A stretch of DNA of 64,000 nt from contig JAFIGH010000012.1 in assembly GCA_020831525.1 (NCBI GenBank), forward strand, positions 1 to 64,000. The letters are read 5' to 3'. Below are positions 18,501 to 27,500 of this stretch, piece by piece. A program made the position numbers and the translations under genes. The notes under the pieces were generated by a model. That model did not search any database and was not told the origin of the DNA. It worked only from the letters and a program-made list of their open reading frames with translations. This DNA comes from Opitutales bacterium. Its GTDB lineage: Bacteria > Verrucomicrobiota > Verrucomicrobiia > Opitutales > Oceanipulchritudinaceae. Position 1 is the first letter of the stretch. The number at the start of each line of letters is the position of its first letter.

Positions 18501-21500
18501 CCGGCGACGGCGTTGTTCACCAGCGCAACCGTGCCGAGGGCGGGTGTCGCGCCCTCGACAACAAGACCTTCGCCGAAACGAACGGCCGTGTGTTCCAGCA
18601 CCGAGGCGCGCGCGGGATCGGCGAGGACCACGTGCCCCCAGTCACCGGCGAGCGGTGTCGTCCCCCCGCCCTCGGCGGCAGAGGTCAGCAGCACGGGATC
18701 GAGCGCGGTGCCCTGCGCGAGGAGGCGCCCTTCTTCAATTGTGAGCGATGTGCCCGGAGCAAATAGGAGCGTCGTGCCCGCAAGGATCGTGAGGTCCGCG
18801 CCCTCCGCCACGACAAGGCTTTCGAGAACCTCGACAACACCGGGCCCGAGCGTGAGTGAATCGGTGATCACCTCGGAGAGCGGATCCCGCCACGGCACGG
18901 AAACGACGGTGGCGTCGAAGGCGTCGAGCCGGTTGAAGGCGACCACGGCGAAATGCCTCGTCGATCCCCGCTCCAGCCCCTCGACAAGCAAGGTTTGCTC
19001 GCCCGGCGACAGCTCCGTTAGCACGGAGGACGCCGATACATCGGAGAACGGTTCCTCCGCCCAGTAGACGCGGTAGCCCGCGAGACCGCGGTAGTTGCCT
19101 TCCGGATAGGAAGACCAGTCGAGAAAGGCGGCGTCGGGCGCCGAAGCCGACACCGTAAGCGCCACCGGGTCCGGCAGATCACTCGCCATGGTAAAGGCAA
19201 AGGGCGTTACGCTCCCGAGAGCGTTGCCCGCTTGGTCGAGCCCCACGACCGCCGCCCAGTACGGAGTGTCGAGTTCGAGATCGGCCAGTGTGACGTCACG
19301 GCGGGTGCGCGACCGCGCGCCCACCGAATCCAGTCCCTCAAGCGCACTGAAAGGCTCCGCTTCAAGATAGACACGGAAGGATTGCAGGTCGGGCGGCGCA
19401 TCGTAGTCCGTCCACGACAAAATGGCTGTCGTCTCCGTGTAGTCCGCGAGGGTGAGGTCGACTGCGGGTGGAGGTTCGGTGTTGATGGTGAAGGTGAAGA
19501 CCTCTGCCGTCTCCATGACGCGGCCCTGCGTATCAGCGGCGTCCTTCACTTCGAGCCGGTAGAGACCGTCATCACCCGCCTCGATCACCGCCGGCGGAAA
19601 GCGGAAACGCGTCGCGCCGATCCATTCCCCGCCGGGGGGTATCGCGGCAAGGCTTTCCGCATCATCACTGAGCAATGTGCCCGCCGGCGAAACACCGCCG
19701 TCCATCGGGCGGTCGAAAGTGATCGTGATGACGTAGTCCGGGACCGACGACACGGGCGAGCGCCGGCTCGCCGAGGCCGCCGTGACGACGGGCAGGAAAC
19801 TCCGCGCCTGGTAGCGGGCGATAAAGTTCATTTCCGGCGGATCCGCCGTGGTGAGCAAACGGCTGATCTCCGGACTGGTGCTGAAGTTCGCGCCGTTGAG
19901 CCGGAAACGCTGGAAGACATACTCCGTTTCGCCCGCAACCACGGAGGGCGGAGCGCTGAGCGTGAGGGTCACGTTGTTGCCGTAAGTGCCCGCCCCGTCA
20001 ATGACAGCGATTCCCGCGGGGTCCGTCCCGACCGTGACCACGTGCTCCGGATTCGCTTCCGCGAAGACTGCCGTGAGCGCGCGCGGTCCCGTCAGTGTGA
20101 AAACGTAAGGGTTGTCTTCCGAGACGACCACGCCGTCCTCGCGCCAGGCTTCGAAGAGATAACCCATCGCCGGGTTTGCCTGAAGGGTCACGGTATCACC
20201 GTGCGGGTACACACCGCCGCCGCTGATTGTGCCGCCCCCGGCCACACTCGACGCCGTCGATACGGGATAATTCGGAAGGCCGAACTCCGCGACAAGGGAG
20301 CGGTCGCGCGTCACCGTGAACGAAAGCTCCGCCTTCGCACTGACGAAGCCCCCGCCTTCGGTCCAGCGGACGAAAAAATAGGGAAGCGCGCCGGTCTCGG
20401 GAGTGGCCGCGACCGTCGCGGTGGCGCCGAGGGCGAAAACGCCCCCGCCGGTGACAGAGCCACCGGCGGCAGGCGCTCCCGCAACGTCAACAGTGAAAAA
20501 GCTGTCTATGCTGAAGGTCGTTTCAAAGGTATTGCGCTCGGCGGCGAGGTGGCCGCTTTCGTTGAACTCGAAGACCTCGCCCAGCGCGTCGGCGATCACG
20601 CGGACGCGATAAACCCCGCCCTGCGCCGTCGTGATGACAGCCGACTGCGGAAGGGTCTCGTCCGGTGCGAGCGCAACTTCGACGGGTATCAGCTGGTTCG
20701 CGACGGCCTGCCCGCTGTCGACGCGGTTGACGACGAGCCGCTGGCTGTGTCCGGCTGGGGCGGTACCGAGCCACCGGTTCGCAAGGTTCCATGAAACCTG
20801 CCACTGCGACGTCCCTTCCACCGGCGCGGCAACGAGGTTTTCCACAACAAGATCCGGATAGACCCGCAAAGTCACTTCCAGCGGGTCCTCGGAAAAACCT
20901 GTGTTGTCACCGGAAAAGATAAACTCGTCCACAACGTTGCCGAAGTCCGTGTGGATCCCCACGTAGAAGGCACCCGCGAGGCCGTCGGGAACGCGGCCCG
21001 TGCCCTCGACAGTGTAGGACGCGCCCGCCGCCAGCCCGGTCCCGCGCGGCACATCAGCAAGGACAAAGACGGCCTCCGCCGCGAACGCCGGTCCGGACGC
21101 CAGCACCACCCGGTCGATCCATCCACCGGCGGGGATATCCGTGTTGCCGATATTCGCCACCGTGAACGTGAAGCCAAGGTCACCGCCTGAGAGCAGTGGG
21201 TCCGGCGCGGTAAACGCCACCTCAGTGACCACAAGATTCGCGAAGTCGGCGAAGTCCGACGGAGCGACAACCACATCCAGCGCATACGCGCTCGTCGGCC
21301 CCGCCGACGTGCCCGAAGCGCGTACCAGCGCGAAATAGTTCCCGGTGGCGGTCACCGTCACCTCGGCGGCGGCCCCTGCGGCGCTCCCGCTGTCGCGCGG
21401 CACGAGCGAACCGTCCTCACGGAAAAGGTCCACGACGGGCAGAAGCGGGCTGCCCTCCGGAAGCTGTGTGGAGAGGAAAACGGTGCGGCCCGCCTCGATC

Positions 21501-24500
21501 ACCCCGAGGTCGAAGTAGTCGAGATCGGCGGTTGTCCGGACACAGCCCGTTGCCGAGGCCGTGAAGACATCGTCACCGGACGATTCGAACGTGAGAGGCG
21601 TGGCCGTTTCGATGGTGCCGTTGGGTTCGGCTTCGAATTGTAGTGGAGGATGGGTACGGAGAACGGTGAACCGGTAGTCGCCGTTAAAGCTGTCCCACGG
21701 TTCCACACGCAGGATATAATCCCCCGTCTCCGGTAATACGAGGGCCTGCGGATCAAACGCGCCGCCCGTTCCGGAGTTGACAAAAAACAGCTCGCTGCCC
21801 GAGGGCGCGAGCAGCCGCCCCCGGTGGCGGCTGAAAGTCGGCGCACCCGGATTCACTCCGTCGATGAGAACATGGTCGCCCGCCTCACCGTCAAAGATCC
21901 AATAGTCGGTCTCGTCGCTTTCGACGAGATACCCGATGCCGCCGCCCGCGTAGAAGCCGGCGACATTCTCCGCCCACTGCACACGTGTGGCTGTTTCGGC
22001 TGAATCTCCCGGCCAATCTTCGACAGTGTAGAACGGGCGTTCAATGACCGTGAATTCGCGGGTGAAACTCGCCCCGAGGGGCAGGCCCCAGCGGTCGGTC
22101 AGCCCCGTGAAGACGGTCAGGCTGTAAAGTCCCTCCGGCAGGGGCGCCTCCGCAAACACATACTGCGCCTCCGGTCCGCCTGTATAGGGTTGCGGCACGA
22201 CCGCGAACAATGTGTCGCCGGGGCCGAAACCTACACCGTCGGCCGAGCGGCGGAGAAGGTACTGGCCGCCGTCGGCAATCGTATCCGGGTCCATATCGCC
22301 GCTGAATGTCAGGCTGAATCCGCGCAGGAGGGCGGTTGTCGGCGCATCTGGCAGTGACGAATCCACGACAAGCGGCGGCGCGGACGACGTGACGCTGATG
22401 TCAATGATGTAAGCTGCTTCGAGGCCGCGGAACGCGGCGTCGTCGAAGACGCGAAGGTAGACGGCGTCGCTGAATCCGCCGGGCGATGTCCAGACAAGCG
22501 GTCCGCCCGTGGCGGAGGCAAGGACCGCCCCGGAGGCGTCGCGCAATTCCATGCGGGGGCGCAGCGGACTCGTCGCCGTGTCCACCGGAAGCAACTCCAC
22601 CGTGGTCCCCGCACTGAGGTTTGCGATGAAGAAATAGTCGCCGGCAGTGTCTTCGCGGACGACCACGCCGCCGATACGCGCTTCATTGGCGGGCCGGTTG
22701 TCGCCGAAGACGACGACGTTGGCATTGGCGATATTGTTATTCGATTCCTCCTCCACTTGGATGCCCGGCGCAAAGAGCAATACGCCGAGGCGATAGGGAT
22801 CGCGGTTATTGTCCCGATCTTCCACCCGCAGGTAGTAGACTCCCGGATGCGGCAGCGGGGTCGTCGGTCCCTGTGTCTGGTCACTGCCGGTGGAATCATT
22901 GTGCAGCATCAATTGGTTGCCGCGGGAGTCGTAGAGGCGCACGCGCTTGCGATTGAAAGTGGGGCTGCTGAGCGTTTCGAACGTCGTCACCAACGTCGAC
23001 CCCGCCTCCGCCGTGAAGGCCCAATAGTCGAGGTCATCGGCGTCGGCCATGACACCCGCCGCCTGCGCCGTCGCAAGGTACGGGTTGGCCGCGTCAGCCT
23101 CGAGATCGTTGCGGGGCAGGCCGGGGAAGGTGTAGATCCGGTCGTTGGTGTAACCGGCGATGACGAGGGTCGGAAACGCGTCGCCGAAGGTCACGACATC
23201 GCCGGCGTAGGCCGTCCCGGCCACCGGATTATCTTGCGGCGGGGCAAACGCGATGGAGCCCGGCGCGGAACGGTTGTAGTGGATCGTCAGTCCGGCCGAG
23301 GCACTGCCCCCGGCGAGGAGATCGGGCCGTCCGTCGCCGCTGACATCCGCAACCGTCACCATATAGGCCGAAGTATTGCGCCCGAGAGGCACTTCGAGCG
23401 GAGCGCCCCACCCTTCCGGAGTGCCCGCGAAAACGGAAACCCGGTTCCCCGACTGGTAGGCAAGGATGAGGTCGTCGAAGCCGTCGCCATCGAGATCGGC
23501 GGCGTTGAGAAAATAGGGATTCGTGTCCGGCTCGAAGGACCATTCCTCGGAGAACGCCCCGCCGCCGAGGCCCCGGTAGTGGATGAGCGCCTGCGGAGAG
23601 ACACCGGAAACGACAAGATCATCAATGCCGTCGCCGTCAAAATCGCGCAGTAGGACGCCGCGCGGGCGCGTATCTGTCGCAAAAGGTGTCACGGTGAATC
23701 CGCCCTCTCCATCGTTGAAGAGGAACCACACCTGCTGTGCGGTCGTCTCCGCCGCCACGGCGAGGTCGGGCAAGCCGTTCTGGTTGAGGTCGCCCACGGC
23801 GATCTGCCGCTGGTTCGTCTCCGCCGGGTAGTCGACACGGTCGAAGAGGTTTCCGGGATCGCCCGTGTTCCAATAGATCGATACATAGGAGGCACTGAAG
23901 TGCGACACCGCAAGGTCGAGGCGCCCGTTGCCGTTGAGATCCACGGCCACAACGTCGTAGGGGCTGGAACCGGTCGACCATTGCAGCGGCTCGTCGAAAG
24001 TTCCGTCCGCCTGACCGGGATAAAGGAGGAGGGTGCTGCCGCTGTAGGTCACCACGGCGAGATCGGGATACCCGTTGCCGATAAGATCGCCGGTGGCCAT
24101 CCGCCACGGCCTGCCGGGCGCGTCGTAGGTCGGCCCGTTGCGGGCGTAACTGCCGCTGAACTCCGGAAGAATCTCCGGCCCGAGAGGATCGGCGGCAGCA
24201 AAAGAACTGTTGTCGCGGCTTTCCAACAGCACGCCCGGAAAGCCCTCTACAAAGAACGTGCGCTCGTAGACCGCTTCAAGGGTATTCCCCGCCGTGTCGG
24301 CGAGGGAATCCAGTCCGCGGAAACGGTAGTGGCCCGGTTGGAGCGGCCCGTCGACCACACGCAGTTGCACGGAGGTGCCCGCCGTGTAGGGTGCCACCGG
24401 TTGCACGGAGTACACTTCGTCATCCGCCGTATCCCATGCCCCGTCCGGTCCGGCGGCGCGCAGGTCGTAGGATGCGGCGGCATTGACTGTCGCCGGGTCC

Positions 24501-27500
24501 ATGTCCTCGGTGAAGGTCAGGGAAAAGCGGTCGTAGACGCCGACGAAGGTCGAGCCTTCCGCGGGCAACGTGTCCGCCACAATCTCCGGCGGCACGACGT
24601 TGGCGAGGCGAATCGTCAGCCGGTATTGGGAAAGCAGATCCAGTGTTCCGTCGTGGGCGCGCACACGCACGGCGTAAGCACCCGTCGCCCCGTCCGGCAC
24701 GGTGTATTCGAGGAGCGCCTGCCCCGGCTCGCCCTCCACCACCGGACCGACCGGCGGATGGATCTCAAGGAAGGGCGTCAGCGGAGAGGCCTCCGGGACA
24801 GCCAGCTCCAGCGTCAGCTCCGTCCCCGGACCCGGACTGCCGATGCGGAAGTAGTCGCCCGACGTGTCGCCCGGCGGCAGCGAGCCGAAGATGCGAGCCA
24901 CAGCCACCCCCGCCTCGTCGGCAAACTGCGCTTCATTGCCGGTGGCGGCACTGTTGTTGTTCTCCACTTCCAACTGGATCGGCTCGCGCACTACAGAAAC
25001 ACGGATACGGTACTCGCCGAAGTAACTGTCATGGCTGACGACGCGCAGCGCGAAAACGCCGCTCTCCGCCGCGATGAACTGTGACTGCAGGACGCCGCCC
25101 GATGTCGGTGCGAGTCCGTTGAAAAACTGGCTCCCGGAGGGATCAAGCAGTTGTACGCGGTTACGCGAAAAGGTGGCCGTAGACTGGCTTTGGTAGAGCA
25201 CCTGCACACGGTCGCCCGCCTCCGCCGCAAAGCTCCAGTAGTCCACATCGTCCGGATCGGCGCGGTAGCCGCGCCCCGCCCCCGCGAAGAGGGTCGGCAC
25301 CACCGGATCGGCGGCCAGTTCCGGACCTTCCGGGCCGAGGGGAGTTGCCGTGGCGAGCGTGTTGTTGTCCGGTGTTTCCAGCGTGTAGGGCTCGACGCCG
25401 ATGATCGTGAACTCCCGCGTGAAGGGTGCCTCAAGGGCGTTGCCGAAGCGGTCGCGGAGCACAGTATCCGCCGTGAAGCGGTAGGTGTCCGGCGGCAAGG
25501 GGCCGTCCGGAAGGAAAAGCGCGACGCTGGTCCCGTCAGTGTATGCGGAGACAACGGAAACGGTAAAGAGCGTGTCCGCGCCGGTGCCCCACGCCCCGTC
25601 GCCGCCCTGCCCGCGCATCTCAAAGGCCGCCGCATCGTTCACCGAATCCGGCAGCATGTCCTCGTCGAAGGACACTGTAAAGCGGTTGGGGAGCGCGTCA
25701 CTCGTTCCCTCGGGCAGGGTGACGCCCGTGACCAGCGGCGGCGTCCCGTCCTCGAGGTCGACGCGGAGACGGTACTCGGCGAGCAGGCCGGCGCTGCCGT
25801 CCACTGCTTCCACCCGCGCGAAATACGGTGGCACAGAAGTTTCGCCGAGGGTGTGCTCCAGCTCGTCGAGCCCGTCCGCCCCGGAAACAACAAGCGTGCC
25901 ATCACCGTTGTAGAGTCGCAGGCGCGGCACAAGTCCGCTGTGCGCGGGGTTCACGAGTTCGAGCCGGACGGTCGTCTCCGGCCCGAGGTTGGGCAGGCGG
26001 AAGTAATCGCCGTTGCTGTCGCCGATGCCGATGTTGCCCCATACGTCAGCCGTTTGCACCGCGCCGGTGAAAGGAAAGGAGAGCGTGTTCGCCTGATTGA
26101 CGGTGTTGTTGTTCTCCGACTCCAGTTGCGCGCCCGGCGGGAACGCGCTCACGCGGAACCGGTATTCGCCCGACCACGTCGAATCGTGCAGTTCGATGCG
26201 GACAAAGTAATTGCCCGCCGGAAGGTCGAAGTTGCTCTGCGACTGGTCTCCGCTGGTACTCGTGAGAAAGGTGGAAATCTGCGACTGTGCGTCGTCGTAG
26301 AGACGCACACGCACACGCGAAAACGTCACATGAGGACTCATCGTCTGGAGGGCGAGAATGATCCGCGCCGGTTCGTCGAGTGTGAACCGCCAAAAGTCCA
26401 GTTCATCGGTGGAGCGCATGAGACCGCGGCCGTGGGCGAACCGCAGGTCGGAGCCGAAGACGGCGTCCTCCGACAGTCCGATGGAGACCGCCGTAGCAAA
26501 GGAGTCGTTGCCGAAGGGCTCGACGATGAATGTGCCGAGCGATTCGACCGAGAATCCGCGCGAGAACGCCGCGACAAGAGCGTTGCCGAGGCGGTCGGAA
26601 ACACTGTCGTTCACAGTGAAGGCGTAGTCTCCGGCGAGAAGCGGTCCTTCCGCGATATTCAGCCGGACTGTCTCCGGATTGAGAAAAGAGGGCTCCAGCG
26701 TGAAGACCACGTCATCACCGGTACCAAAAACCCCGTCCTCCCCCGCACCCGTGAGACTGTAATTGGCGGCGTCCAGCGCCGTCGCGGGATCCATCGCTTT
26801 GTCGAATGCAACCGTGATGCGGCCCACGAGGCCTGTTGTCGCCAGCCCCTCCTCCGGCAGGTCCACCGAAACGACCTCCGGCGCGGTAGCGTCGGTTACC
26901 GAAACGGCCAGAAAATAATCCGCCTGCAAACTTGCCGCCGCCGAGGACACCACGAGGAAATGCCGTCCAGCCTCCACGACGGTGTGCGTCAGCCCGCCCG
27001 CGCTCTCGGCCACTATCTCGGATGCGCCCTCGCGCCGCAACGCCACACCGAAATCCTCCGCCGCAAGCGGTGAACCGGACCCCGGCACGAGCGTGACAGC
27101 GACCTCCGCGCCCGCGGAAAGGATGCCGAGGTCGAAAAAGTCGATGTCCCCGGACGGAGCCACCACGCCCGCCGCATGATGCGTGGCCGCCCCGCCCGAG
27201 CCCGCGAGGCCGAGCAGCGTCGCCGTTGCTTCCGTGCCGTTTGCCTCGATTTCCGGCTGCACGCCGCGGAACCGCTGCGCGAGGACACGGAAGGCGGAAG
27301 CGCTGCCCGTGAAGTGGACCGACAGTGTGTAGCTGCCGGGGGTGTCGAGCGTGACGGCTTGGATGCGCGTCAACCCCGACGGCAGCCCCGACCCGCTTCC
27401 CGAGACAAACACCGAGCCCGAAGGATTGAGCACCCGCACGTTGGGCGAACCGCTCGCACCGAGCCGCTCCAAGTAGAAAGTGTAGGTATCGCCCGGAGCC

